Assembly: GCA_021399435.1 (NCBI GenBank)
Contig: JAJTUP010000040.1
Coordinates: 372,001 to 436,000, forward strand
From: Diaporthe sp. PMI_573
Lineage: Eukaryota; Ascomycota; Sordariomycetes; Diaporthales; Diaporthaceae
Length of the DNA: 64,000 nucleotides
Direction: 5' to 3'
The translations under genes were made by a program, and so were the position numbers. Positions 41,287 to 51,690 of this stretch are shown piece by piece. How positions within the stretch are numbered: position 1 is the first letter of the stretch; every line of letters begins with the position of its first letter. The notes under the pieces were generated by a model that saw only the letters and a program-made list of their open reading frames with translations, did not search any database and was not told the DNA's origin.

Positions 41287-42228
41287 TTAATGATCGCGAT
41301 CAGCTTCTAGGTCCTTGACCTTTGCCTCTAGCTCCTCGAACTTGGCGACCTGGCGCTGCCTATATTTGCGAGCCGTGGCGGTGTTTCGTGCTCGCTTCAG
41401 AGCAACGATGTTGTTAAGATCCTCAGCAACAATTGGAGGCAGAGGCTTACTTCGAGGACGGTCTCGAAGTCGGCAACCAACACCTGAGCATGGAAGACTC
41501 CGGTGTGACTGGCACTTGAGCTCGCCACTTCTTTGCCTTTGAGACGATTTCTCGGCCGGATGAATGGAATGCATCTGGCTTGATGGTGCAGAAGCCGTGT
41601 ACTTGCTTCTATCCTCGGCCAGCTTGCCGAAAACATCAAATTCAGTCCTTCCCAGTTCCTTGGCGTCGAGCAAGCCCTCATAGTCCCTCCCAGAGCTGAA
41701 AACTCTACCCAACATATCTGTGTGGCTGAGATTGCCGAGGCCGAAGCCGTCTTGGATGAAACCACGAACCTCGGACACCTCGCCTGAGGTCGATATAGGG
41801 GGCGGTCCGAACCCAGAAAAGCTCTGGGGCTGACTGTAGGTTGACAGTGCGAAAGTGCTTGGGTCCTTGTCAGCAAATTCAAGACCAATGTAGGTCCCGT
41901 CGACATCAGCAGGCTGGCTGAGCCCAGCACTAAATACGGGGTGCTGGTGGTCATCTATACAACTGAAGTTGTAGTTTTCGGGCATGAAGGAGTCCAAGGT
42001 GATTCCCGAGAGTCCCAAAAGAGACAGTTTTGCGCTTGACTCCGGGACCAAGGATGCAGCGGTCAATAGTGGCGAGGCCGTTTTAGAGTCGGACATGGAC
42101 TGGTCCTGTGCCTGTGGCATGCTGCCGCTCGCTGACGAAACATTGGCGAGGTCTTCGATGGAGCAATTTGCTCCGCTGCCGACGCTTTGCACTGAATGCG
42201 CGCGGGTAGGCTGGTAGGGACTAGACTC
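41287..42228 (-). CDS. CPC1/GCN4-like bZIP transcription factor with short zipper
   Basis: Open from a TTTCAG acceptor-like site at 42228 to the stop at 41287. First internal Met near 42120, so a 5' exon or leader intron is likely. The tail has the cross-pathway-control layout: SKPLPPIVAEDLNNIVALKR, basic region RARNTATARKYRQR, then EELEAKVKDLEADRDH and stop. In the Asn-x7-Arg basic core, the usual Ser is replaced by Tyr and one Ala by Thr. The zipper ends after about two heptads, where the family normally continues. The amino part is acidic and Ser/Pro-rich (activation type). Relatives activate amino-acid biosynthesis genes. This looks like a diverged paralogue with possibly weakened dimerisation. 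Confidence 0.7.
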   Translation of the reverse strand, partial: ESSPYQPTRAHSVQSVGSGANCSIEDLANVSSASGSMPQAQDQSMSDSKTASPLLTAASLVPESSAKLSLLGLSGITLDSFMPENYNFSCIDDHQHPVFSAGLSQPADVDGTYIGLEFADKDPSTFALSTYSQPQSFSGFGPPPISTSGEVSEVRGFIQDGFGLGNLSHTDMLGRVFSSGRDYEGLLDAKELGRTEFDVFGKLAEDRSKYTASAPSSQMHSIHPAEKSSQRQRSGELKCQSHRSLPCSGVGCRLRDRPRSKPLPPIVAEDLNNIVALKRARNTATARKYRQRQVAKFEELEAKVKDLEADRDH

Positions 42229-43790
42229 CTGAAATGTTTTGGGTGTTTGTGGTTTGGCTCATAGTGGCCTTGCTCCTTCAAGGTCAACATGCCGCCTGAC
42301 ACCAGCTTGGACGCCTTCGTATTGGTGCTCGAGCCGAGGTCATGCTCGAAATCGGATTCGGGCATTGTTCCGAGCTGATTATGCTGCTTCTTGTGGGGAA
42401 CCATGATAGCCCATGATTGCTCGGAAACATTGGCTTTAGGCTGATTCAGGCAGCATAGGTATACACAGCAGGCGGCCTCCATTAGCGGACCAGGGTCTTC
42501 TCTCTTGTGTTGGTCCTATTAGGAAGACATAGTGCATTTCAGGTGAAAGCGATGAAAGCCTTCGGAAGTCCCCATGTCCAGTTATTCTTCTGATAGCTGC
42601 GTTTTCAAATCCTTGGCGAGCTCCTAGTCTTCGTTGCGCATCTTCGCCGCCACATCCTGATATGAGCCTCACTATCGGCCACAGTGTCATAAACCACATG
42701 ACGGAGTGCTTGACGAGCTATGTAATGGAGGTCAATGATCCATCATGGGCCCAAATACGGATGAAGCTTACAACATATTGAGCAAAGTCGACGACCACGG
42801 AGGCTCCGAGTTTCCATTGTTCAGGATCCAGATTAAGGGTACGGAGAAGTGGTCAAACAAAGGCCCGAAGGACGCTCAAAAGTTTATCTTCCAGCGAACG
42901 TTAATGATGTCGATACTTGATCACCACCACTTCATTACCCTTTGGCAACTGGTTGATACTTCTTGCCGCCCCCGTAGGCTATGTTCCAGCCGCTGAAGCT
43001 GTTCCGGTGGATCTTGTGTTGGTTGGCTGGTGTTTCCGCTTCTGAGGCTTGCTCTCCTCCCAGCCTCCTCTAAGTGCCCCTCTCATCCATTGTATTGATG
43101 TTATTGTATGTACACACCAATACGCCCAGTGCTTTCTGATTGGGGCTCCGCTTTTTCTTCGAGCACTATATTCCAAACCTGTAGCAATGTGGATAACTGC
43201 TGTTTGACCCCGACCAATTTGAGGAAACAGCTCCCACATGGCGGGTAGTCGCTTGTCTCCCCCATTCTGCGGATATCGAAAGGGTGGTAAACATGCATCT
43301 GAGTATAACGATATATTCCGCTGACGTGTCTTCGCGAGAGTAAAGTTCTTAGGCGACGTGTCCACGTGATCTTTGGTGATATGGTCGGGATATAGAGCCA
43401 GAAGCTTCTTAGGTGATGGTGACGACTTTCGCAGTCTAAGTTCCAGGGAAGGATGGGAGATTTGTTTCTTTATTTCAGTGACTTCATGAGCGTAGGAATG
43501 GCCTTTCTTTGCTGTAATTGTGTTTATGGAGACATTGTTGTGTAACATTGTGTTCGAATAATTGAGCAGGTCAGGTTGTCGCGGGCGCTGAGTTTGGCAA
43601 ATCAATGTCTTTTCTTTACTTGAAGTCATCGTAGAACGACCTATCCTAGAGCAAGCTGTTTCGATAACTCTTATACAGTATGTATATAAAGCGGCGAGTT
43701 ACAATTCTGTATCCGCCTGCGCTCAGCAAGGTCCGAGACCTTGGCCCTCATCGGGAAGCGCTGAGCTGCTGAAAGCGCTGTTGGTGCTTC
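42229..43790. other. Leader of the bZIP gene and unassigned DNA
   Basis: A 140-codon minus-strand frame at 42063-42482 overlaps the bZIP start and may contain leader uORFs, as expected for CPC1/GCN4-type genes. A 216-codon minus-strand frame (42979-43629) is Lys/Thr/Pro-rich with no recognisable domain and is left uncalled. Confidence 0.35.
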
Positions 43791-43800
43791 GGTATAAATA
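43791..43800 (+). promoter_or_regulatory. TATA box
   Basis: GGTATAAATA lies 88 bp upstream of the ATG at 43883, whose context (CCGCAATGGCG) is a good start. Confidence 0.65.
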
Positions 43801-43882
43801 CACCAGCAGCCCCCTCCAAAAAGCGTCGAACCCCTCTGCCTCGCATTTCATTTCCTCACCAACACGTGATGCTCCCGCCGCA

Positions 43883-45018
43883 ATGGCGGTCGCTGCCGGT
43901 AACTGCCCCATCATAGAAATAAGGGACTCCCAAGTGAGCACCCAGAGCGAGGACTACGAGTCTCAGGGGAGGGAAGTACCCGAAACCCAGAGCCAGGGGA
44001 TAAAGGGCGAGGACGACGATTTAGCCATTTGTCCAGACGACACCCTATGGACGACCGGCCATGCCATCCGTGCCATAAGTCCGCCCCCGCGCCGCCCAGT
44101 GGGTGGACAGGAGGACGAGTGGAGGTAGGCCGTCTCCGATCCCTTGTGCTGAGAAAAAGCCGTTGACAAGCCGACACCAGGGACCACGAGGAGGATCGTG
44201 AGGCGGAGCACGAGAACCCGTACACCCACACGCAGGTTGCGCGCAGCAAGATGGCCGGCAACACGCCGTGGGCGTCGCAGCTGTTTCCCGATCCCACGCA
44301 GGAGTCGGTACCCGCATCCTTGGTCACCGGCGACGAGCCCTACTCCGCCAAACTCGCCAACTTCACCGACGCCTTGACCCAGCTCCCGGACACACAAGGA
44401 CAAAGCCAAGAAACGGACGCAACAGAGGAGGACGGTGCCGAGGGCCAGCAGTCCTCGTGTCCCAGGTATGGACGACAGGACAACGACATACGAACCCTCG
44501 TGGCCACGGAGGGAACCAGTACTGTTGGGCGGGAAGTCACAAGGGTGGAGGTATCAGCCCAGACAGGGGCCAGTGCGGTGGAAGAAGTGCCACAGAACCC
44601 GCCGCCTGGTGGGCCACAGCTACAAAAAACCCGAGGGTCGGAGGACGGCGGTGCGAAGGAGCAGCAGCACGCTGCAGTGGGCGCATGCAGGTCGCAGGTG
44701 GTCGGCCACAGGAGTCAGGACACCGGCGCCAGCAAGTGCCGGCGTGAGGAGGAGGCGGGAACAAGCGACGAGTGGCCGGCCAGCAAGAGGCTCAGGAGGG
44801 AAGAACAGCAAGACGAACAACAGGCCGGGGCCAGCAGCAGCCTCGAGCCGCCAGCAGGGGCGGCGGTGGATGTGGTTGGCGCGTTCGCGGAGCGCCTGAT
44901 GAAGGGCCTGCTGGACCTTGGATCCGAGCACGGCGTAGCGGCCAGCATGACGGTGACCGCCGACAGGGTGGTCTTGGAGGTGCGACTGGATAGGTCGCAG
45001 CGCGGCGGAACCCTATAA
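43883..45018 (+). CDS. Unknown disordered protein, two exons
   Basis: Exons 43883-44124 and 44181-45018 join across a 56-bp intron (GTAGGC...GTTGAC...ACCAG) in frame to give 359 residues. The bulk is Gln/Glu/Ser/Gly-rich and predicted disordered, with repeated TQS/SQ/TQ motifs in the first 110 residues (DSQVSTQSEDYESQG, ETQSQG). Near residue 280 there is a nuclear-localisation-like SKRLRRE. The last ~60 residues (VDVVGAFAERLMKGLLDLGS, then MTVTADRVVLEVRL) look like a small folded alpha-beta unit. TATA box, clean intron and strong GC bias support a real gene. Family unknown. Confidence 0.55.
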
Positions 45019-46470
45019 GGGGGAGGCGGCCCCGGTTCTATAACGTAGTAGATATATAATAGCGCGAGTCGTCATCGCTCAGACTTGCCTATCGTGAGGT
45101 CGAATTTTGATCGGCGCAAAGTCTGCTCCGTTCGCAATTTGTGAATGACATGGTCATCAAGGCGCTTCACTGCCGGCGGAGAGAGCGAGTCACCCGGGCC
45201 GGGAAAGAGCAAATCTTCGTCGGAAATAAAAGACGTTGGTCGAATTTTGATCGTGATATCTGCCCAAACACGGTCGCTATGGCCAGCCTGGGAAGGCACA
45301 GGGATTGGTCTTGAGTTCCTCAGTGTACTTATTTGTGCACAATGGGAACTCTATTGTGATAATTTTGGTAACAGAATACGTTATGATAGGAATCGACAGA
45401 AAGATTAGTCGGCAAAGCTGGTTAATACTGCCGCAATTTTGAGAAGCTTAGATACGATTTTGATGATAATGAAAGGACTTAGTGATCAATCAAGGTTTTG
45501 GAGAAACGGGACGCCCTGGGTACTTATGACCTGTTGTTACCGTGGTGTGTTGACGAGTTTGAGGTTTCCGCGGCCGGACTTGCTGGGTTTGCTGTCACTT
45601 TTGATGCTGACGTCTCCATCGCGGTCCAGAATCACGGCCGTGCTGTGTGGCCCTCCTTCCTTTCCAGCGTTGGTAGATTGGGCTGAGTTGACCATCGCCA
45701 ACGGGAACACGACATTTCCCGCACCCAAAGAGCGAGATTTCTGCCTTATGGCGAACACCAAACTTGCTTCTGACCCCAATCATGATCTCGTATCGCAAGT
45801 GTTGCTCAAAAACTTCATAAATCAACTGGATCACAATTGAATGGCCAATCAGAGACCCCTTGATTGCTTTCTTTTGAAAACAGTTGTGGGAGTCGAGGAT
45901 GACAACCTAGATGCTCGTCCTCGGGATGGTGGACACAAAGCCCTGATATACATCCGAGTCCTGAGAACCAGAACCTGTTTTCGCCTCATACATCAATCAT
46001 ACGGCTTATCTTCAATTTGGTTGCAAGAACGCACCCTCGACAGAACTGCTGGTGCGAGCCATGCCTGAAGGGCATGGCACAGCGGCGGAAGGATGCAATG
46101 ACAGGCTGTTAGGGCGTGGGATGGAAAGAGAGTGTTGTCAGGAAGGTGCGGCGTGTTATGCGCAGGTCAGAATCTCTCGAGGAAGAGGAATGAGTGTCCG
46201 TCCGGACGTCCGAGGCTAGCCCTTCGGATACCTCGGTGCACGGACGAAGGAAGATCGACTGGCAATCGTGACATTTTCCAACGGATCCAAGGTTCTCCAA
46301 CCACTGACAGAGATGACGGACGCAAACAAGGAACGCTTTCAATCGAGTCATCCTTCGAGCAAGAATTATAAGAACTCACGTTGAAGAACGCTGAGCTTTT
46401 CTTTTGCCACCCTGCGACGTCTTGACAAAGATTCCTTGACCCATTTGAATGCTCTCCCTACCTCAATTAG
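45019..46470. other. Gene-poor stretch
   Basis: GGTCGAATTTTGATCG occurs twice (about 45097 and 45237). Frames of 75-133 codons on both strands show no recognisable domain. Confidence 0.35.
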
Positions 46471-47107
46471 TCTTTACTGAAAAGATCCAGTCCGACTAAA
46501 CTGCCTCCATCCCAGCCCCTTCATCCTAGCGAGGACGACCGCATCTGGCGTCGACATGAGTCCTTAATACGTCAACTGTACCAGGAAGAGAAGAAGACAC
46601 TGAAGGAAGTCAAGGCTATAATGGAGAATGATAAAGGCTTCCCCGTGACGCGGTAAGTATTCGATTGCAATCATCACTGCCAGATTGTCCACACTCCATG
46701 AGAGCCGGCGGCTCCAGGACATATTCAACCGAAAATTCTGAAACTATTTCTGACTCCAGAGATGCTCCAGGCTGTGCGTATGGGAAGTGAAATTGAGGCA
46801 GCTCGGAATGCGAAAGCATTTGAGGGCGAAGGATTGGTCCCTGGCGTACCAACATGTCCGCCCACGTCTGCAGCATGAGGGCGGGAGGAAGCTCCGCAAG
46901 CCGACCGCAATCCTGATCAACGGCACCAAGAAGCCATGGGAGGACGTTTGGAAAGAATTCAGAAGGAATCGAGCCCTTCGTCAAGGGCCTCACAGAGGTT
47001 CGTGCCACACAAGAAGTGGCTCTAAAAGCAAGTTCCATCACCTTCTAATACAAGCTGTCATAGGCCTTCTCCCTCCACTCATACTTGTGGATATGAGTCA
47101 CTCATGA
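46471..47107 (+). pseudogene. Clr5-domain gene fragment
   Basis: A first segment reads RIWRRHESLIRQLYQEEKKT then LKEVKAIMENDKGFPVTR, a Clr5 domain (fungal putative DNA-binding motif). A GTAAGT donor at 46653 and an acceptor at 46769 join it in frame to LCVWEVKLRQLGMRKHLRAK, typical of the domain's end, and on to WEDVWKEFRR. No ATG precedes the first segment before an in-frame TAG at 46468. The frame is cut short at 47107 inside a palindromic repeat cluster. Probably a 5'- and 3'-truncated relic. Confidence 0.55.
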
Positions 47108-47195
47108 GTTGAGTAACTCATATATGAGTTACTCATCAATCTAGGGGTTGATAAGTGAGTATGAGTTATACTCATGAGTAACTCATGAGTCATAC
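47093..47195. repeat. Cluster of ATGAGTTACTCAT palindromes
   Basis: At least six overlapping ATGAGT/ACTCAT words, including the palindrome ATGAGTTACTCAT at 47124-47136. It sits beside a hAT transposase remnant and looks like the subterminal repeat array of that element. Confidence 0.7.
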
Positions 47196-47246
47196 ACAAC
47201 TGGGGAAATTCTGGCCTTAATACCAATCAAATAGACTTTCTGGGTG

Positions 47247-47510
47247 TCATTCAGAGTCTATGGAACCATCATCATCCTCCAGAGATTTGGCAGGGAGCTC
47301 AACCAACTCCAGACCTTGTCCTCCCTTGGCATATGGTACAATCAACTCTTCCCTGAGCCAGTTACCAATGCATTCAATCTGTTCCAGTGTCTGAGGCTTC
47401 ATCCTGAGGCGATCCCATGACGCAGTCCTCCGAGCTTAAAACCCCTTCGCACCGAAGAAGAAGCGCTCTCGGCTGCTGTCCGATCGAACAAGATATCGGC
47501 CTCCTCGCCC
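47247..47510 (-). pseudogene. hAT transposase remnant (carboxyl end)
   Basis: The reverse strand reads the dimerisation tail of a hAT transposase: FFFGAKGF, stop, ARRTASWDRLRMKPQTLEQ, IECIGNWLREELIVPYAKGG, ending DDDGSIDSE. One in-frame stop lies near 47437. The rest of the gene was not recognised. Confidence 0.6.
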
Positions 47511-49439
47511 ACAGGGTCAACCCTCGATACCTTTCACAGAGGTAGAAAGCGAAAAATTTGGTTGCAGAAGTTGGGATTTAAGAGATGGCAATCAAAGACT
47601 AGGCTGCCCCAGCCAGACATGAAGAATATTGTTTCAAATGACAAGTATATACATAACAACGTCCTCATGTCCGACATGCGAGAGACATTCAAATTCTCAA
47701 AGTGAGTAATGATCAATTCGGAAAGCCTCCCGGTTTGTACCCAGTGCTGATCAAAATCTTGGGCCCCGTTAGAAGGCCTCCCCTGCAGCTCTTACAGTTC
47801 AGGTCATGCGTTTAACTGTTCTTCGAAAACTCTGGTGCCCTCCTCTTTCCGTTCGCCATCACTGGGACCTCATTCCTTTCTGTTGGAAGGCAGCACTTCG
47901 GGCCCGTCGGAGGCCCGGTAAAGGGCACCGTAGTATCGGCGAAAGGCACCGCAGCACCGCTCAGGCCCATACGGCGCCCAAGTCAGGGCTAAGCCTCGCT
48001 CAGGCCAGCGTGCATCGAGATCCATGAGGGATGGGCAGGTCAGGTTATAAGATGGGTGGCCAGACGCACTGGAATCACAATGTAGTTAGGCATCGCAACA
48101 TAGCACAGAATGTTCAGATCCTGATCTGCCCTCATGCAACCCCTTGCCCAGCATCTTCCCCAGAGACTTCCGACACTTTCAATCAACACCTTCGAAGCCC
48201 GATTGCGAATTTCTTCCTTCGACCAAGTCGGCAATTTGCAATCGCTCCCTTATCAATATAAGTAACTACGACTCGAACGATGAATACGTCCTGACCAACG
48301 CCCCGTTACCTAGTCATGTGAGTGCAAACGGACATACATTAAGGAAGGCCAAAGGTAGCGAGAATCTACGGTATGCGGCTTCAGGCTCCACGGTGAGGAG
48401 GACAGCAACTTCGGAGTAGGAAGCTTTGGGAGTAAATAGTTACCACCCGGGCCGACTTTGTCGCAAGTTTCGGACGGCCGTTCACAATCACGTATGCCAA
48501 TGTATGGGCAGCACTGCTATTCTCAATTTACTCATACGTTACAGCACAAGTCAGTGTTCTCTCAGTTGGCAGCCGGCGACGCTAAGGCGATTCTTGCCGA
48601 GAACACAGACCGCGCGTTCGCAGACGGAGCGTTCGGGTTGCAGCATATTTCTCATTCCAACGGTTGGCCGGCTTAATCGCAGTTTAATACTTTATGGTAC
48701 ACCATTTTGCGAAATTAGAGAGTACCCACGAGCACCCAACAAGTGGTTAGGGGCACCGTCTATGTCTTAAACCGAGGCGACACAACGAGTCTATTAACGA
48801 AACCGGGGACCGAGAAATGGCTGAAACGCTTGCTGAGTGAAGGCGGCAGAATAGGTGGCTGCAAGGCAAACCAAGAATTTCCTGTGCTGTACTCCGAACC
48901 TACCATTGGTACGGTGCAAGGAGCAGCCTCTCCAACACGCTTGAAGCTCCAGGTCCTCCTGTTTCAGACTCCCACGATTACACTTCGATCAAATGAGACG
49001 CATTTAGGGCAAGCGCCTTTTCCTCCCATCACTGACATTTACTCTGCTTGTATTTACGTCGTGTCTCGGAGCTTTCTCGGTCCATTGCCTCTATAGCATC
49101 GCTTACGCGCAGCATTTTCTCACTCAGGCGTGGCGATGAGCTTGCACATGTGGATTTCATGAGCGATCAAACCAATGATTCTCCTTCGCATGTTTCGTCG
49201 TGACACTTATGTCCTCGCCCGCGTGCCAGGAAGGCCAATGGGGAATGCCGGTGTTGTCCTCTCCCTCCTGGTTGCCAGACCTGTTGCCACTTTCGCGCCG
49301 CCCGTCCCTCCACTGCTTCAGGCCCGACCGACAGATGCCATGGTCGAAGATCACAAACATCCTTCACCAACTCCCTGATTACCATCATCGTCACTGGGAT
49401 CCTCGCCAAAGTCCTGCAGATCGAGTTTCTGTAGGGCTT
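47511..49439. other. Gene-poor stretch
   Basis: Many short frames on both strands, none with recognisable motifs or convincing splice structure. Confidence 0.35.
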
Positions 49440-49913
49440 TCAGGTTTGAGGAGGCTTGTCGTCAACGATGCTACTTCTTTCATTCTGCCTTTCCTCCGCA
49501 TTACTGCCTACCAATGGCGAATCATGAATGTTCTGGCTCTGCTTCGTATCATAGCTCGCTTCAGGCAGCAATTGAAGGCATGTAGATTGCAGCCGAAAGC
49601 CGTTATCGAGCAGCCGGAGTATAATACAAGCCTGCCTCGTTGGATAAAGGCTAACGTAGGCAAGAGGCCGCGGCAAAGAAGACTGGCTGGTTTCGAAAGC
49701 TATCTTCGCAAGTGAGACTGAGGGCGTGCATTTGGGATTGCCATCCAAATATTGCTGTGGGAAACTGTTACCGAAATTGACCCAGATGCTGGCGAAGCCA
49801 TCGAACCCAGAAAATGCTATAAGTTGAGGACTCTGGAACGACGTCAATGTGACACGGATGCCAGCCACTGGAGCTTCGTCACTATCAAGTATTTGGCAGA
49901 GGAAGGCGGCCAT
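49440..49913 (-). CDS. Unknown small protein, possible transthyretin-like fold
   Basis: A 157-codon frame with ATG. The first ~80 residues look structured (MAAFLCQILDSDEAPVAGIR, VTLTS, FSGFDGFASIWVNF, SVSLAKIAFET). The pattern of a beta strand, the PVAGIRVTL turn and a following tryptophan is reminiscent of transthyretin/hydroxyisourate-hydrolase-like proteins, but this is weak. The second half is low-complexity and may lie beyond a missed splice site. No partner gene nearby. Confidence 0.35.
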   Translation of the reverse strand: MAAFLCQILDSDEAPVAGIRVTLTSFQSPQLIAFSGFDGFASIWVNFGNSFPQQYLDGNPKCTPSVSLAKIAFETSQSSLPRPLAYVSLYPTRQACIILRLLDNGFRLQSTCLQLLPEASYDTKQSQNIHDSPLVGSNAEERQNERSSIVDDKPPQT

Positions 49914-50323
49914 GTCTCGTAAACCTATGGGCTAATCGGGGGGAGTAAACCCATCGGACAACCAGGATGGTTGAATTATTGAGAGCAATGTTTTCAAGTA
50001 GACCACACCACTTTCTCCATACAGTACAAGATAGAGTGAGAATTATCAAGATTGTTCCCCAAATGGGGACATTGGGCTCTATTTGTATTCAAAACTCCAT
50101 TTTGGTACACACACACACACATTTTATTACGCCCGGCGGGACTGACCCGAAAGGGCAACTACTGCTAACTACTAATACGTTTCACAAAAGTGGATCCGTT
50201 CCTCAGTGAGCCAATACATCTTCCGCTTCTGGCTTATGTCTTCTCTCCTCTGTCCTGTTTCTTCGGATTCTCGTGCGTTATTAATGTTCAGTTGGCTAGC
50301 TTGAAGGCTCTTCTCCATTTTGG
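49914..50323. other. Intergenic with CA microsatellite
   Basis: (CA)n at 50104-50118. CATTTTGGTACA words at 50096 and 50317 flank this stretch and may be degenerate transposon ends. Confidence 0.4.
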
Positions 50324-50414
50324 TACAGGGTAGGCCGAAACGAGTGTCCGTTTATTGTGATTGCAAAAATTAATACTACCTTATTTGGGACTAAGCGTGG
50401 CTGTGCGCACAGTA
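50324..50414 (+). repeat. Dispersed repeat of ~91 bp, copy 1
   Basis: Inverted match to 61457-61549. The best-conserved parts are TACAGGGTAGGCCGAAACGA and GGGACTAAGCGTGGCTGTG. The middle differs. Confidence 0.75.
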
Positions 50415-50876
50415 TGCCATCCTTGTCCGCACGCCCGTACGAAGGTACCACCTGCTTGCAGACAGATCGACCTTGCCATTTGCAAACGCCTACTATATAC
50501 ACCTACTCAAAACGTGTCATGATCTGCCTCGGCTCGGTAAGCCGGCGACGAATCATGCAAGCAAGATAAGGGACTGCATCAGCTGTGGTGTTACCAACCT
50601 GCCTTTTCCAGTGTCGTAAGCCACATGTTTGGCATTGAGCCGGGCGGTGATGGACGAACAGAGGCAGATTATGACGTGTTTTGATTACGCGTGACAACCA
50701 GAGAGCAGGGAGGCCGCCGATGGTGCAGATCAAGCTAAAAACAAACTTGAGCCGAGTGGCTTTGTAGGAAGTAACCAAATTGTAGCGGCTGCTCTACCAA
50801 CCGAGTTTGCCAATCAGGTGATACATAACGTGCCCGGACCAGATTCGGCCCACCCCCTGATTCGGCCCACCCTCCT

Positions 50877-51312
50877 TCACACTCTCCCTCTTTGCGCCGT
50901 CGCCGACGACGTCGCAACCACGATAGTTGAGCCTACTTCGCTTGGTGTTTCTGATACTTCTGAAGCGTCGTTATCGTCTGATACTACGCCTGCTTCAATT
51001 TGCGTCCTCCGAATAGCCTCAATGTCGGCGAAAAGCTCATTTGGGTTAAGTTGAACCCTCTTCCTCCGGACAGTTCTGCTGGCTTGAATTTGACGTTCCA
51101 GCTCTTGATTCTTTTGTGAGGATATCACCAATTGAACGTCTTTCTGATCCCAACTCTTGAGAATCTTTCTGAAGAGTTGTCGTTGTGTGGGGCTTGAGTG
51201 TCTCTGACGGGCATACCAAGCAATCATCAGGATCATATAGCACGGCGTCAGGGGGCAACTCCAACATCTCTTCCTCTGTCATGCTCGGCAATAGGTCGAA
51301 GGCGACTCCCAA
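50877..51312 (-). pseudogene. pogo/Fot-like transposase tail
   Basis: A minus-strand segment reads LFRKILKSWDQKDVQLVISS, QKNQELERQIQ, VRRKRVQLNPNELFADIEAI and RRTQIEAG. This basic coiled-coil tail is typical of fungal pogo/Fot-type (Tc1-mariner) transposases. Further upstream (51045-51500) another frame is protein-like (EEEMLELPPDAVLYDPDDCL) but is not assigned. The DDE catalytic core is absent. Confidence 0.45.
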
Positions 51313-51549
51313 AGCGTCCAGGCAGTCGCAGCGCCGGCAATGGTATCCACAAATACCAGGGTATTCGTCTCGGTTTTCATGATATCGAATAGGCTCCGAG
51401 ATGGCCGTGCCATACGGCGTCGGCTCAGCCGCATCCCCAGCCTTGATATGCCATCTCGCGGGAGGCTGCAGGGCGTAGTTAATGGTACCGTCGTGGAAGA
51501 TTATAGTGCCGTTATGCCGTTATTAGTGTGATATTTTGCGCTTCTTACC

Positions 51550-51690
51550 AGCTTTCCCTCGCACAACTTCTACCAGGCCATGATCGGCAGGTCCGACATG
51601 ACCCTTTTCGGCTGGAAGCAGCTCATCGAGTGGAGCATCGAACACGCCTGCATGTTGCCCGCCGAGCAGCAGGACGTGCTGCGGGTGTAG
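51550..51690 (+). pseudogene. Adenosine-deaminase-like (ADGF/CECR1) tail fragment
   Basis: About 45 codons ending in a stop read HNFYQAMIGRSDMTLFGWKQ then LIEWSIEHACM, the carboxyl motif of ADGF/CECR1-type adenosine deaminases. No metal-binding histidine motifs precede it. A detached relic. Confidence 0.6.

Noticed and set aside
42979..43629. 216-codon minus-strand frame
   Set aside because: Low-complexity composition without a recognisable motif; an upstream TATA and introns are absent. Left unassigned.
44537..44931. Minus-strand frames opposite the disordered protein
   Set aside because: They mirror the GC-rich spliced plus-strand gene and have no independent support.
50104..50118. CA microsatellite as a structured element
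   Set aside because: Simple repeat of ordinary length; a similar tract in intron 2 of the GH93 gene shows it is unremarkable.
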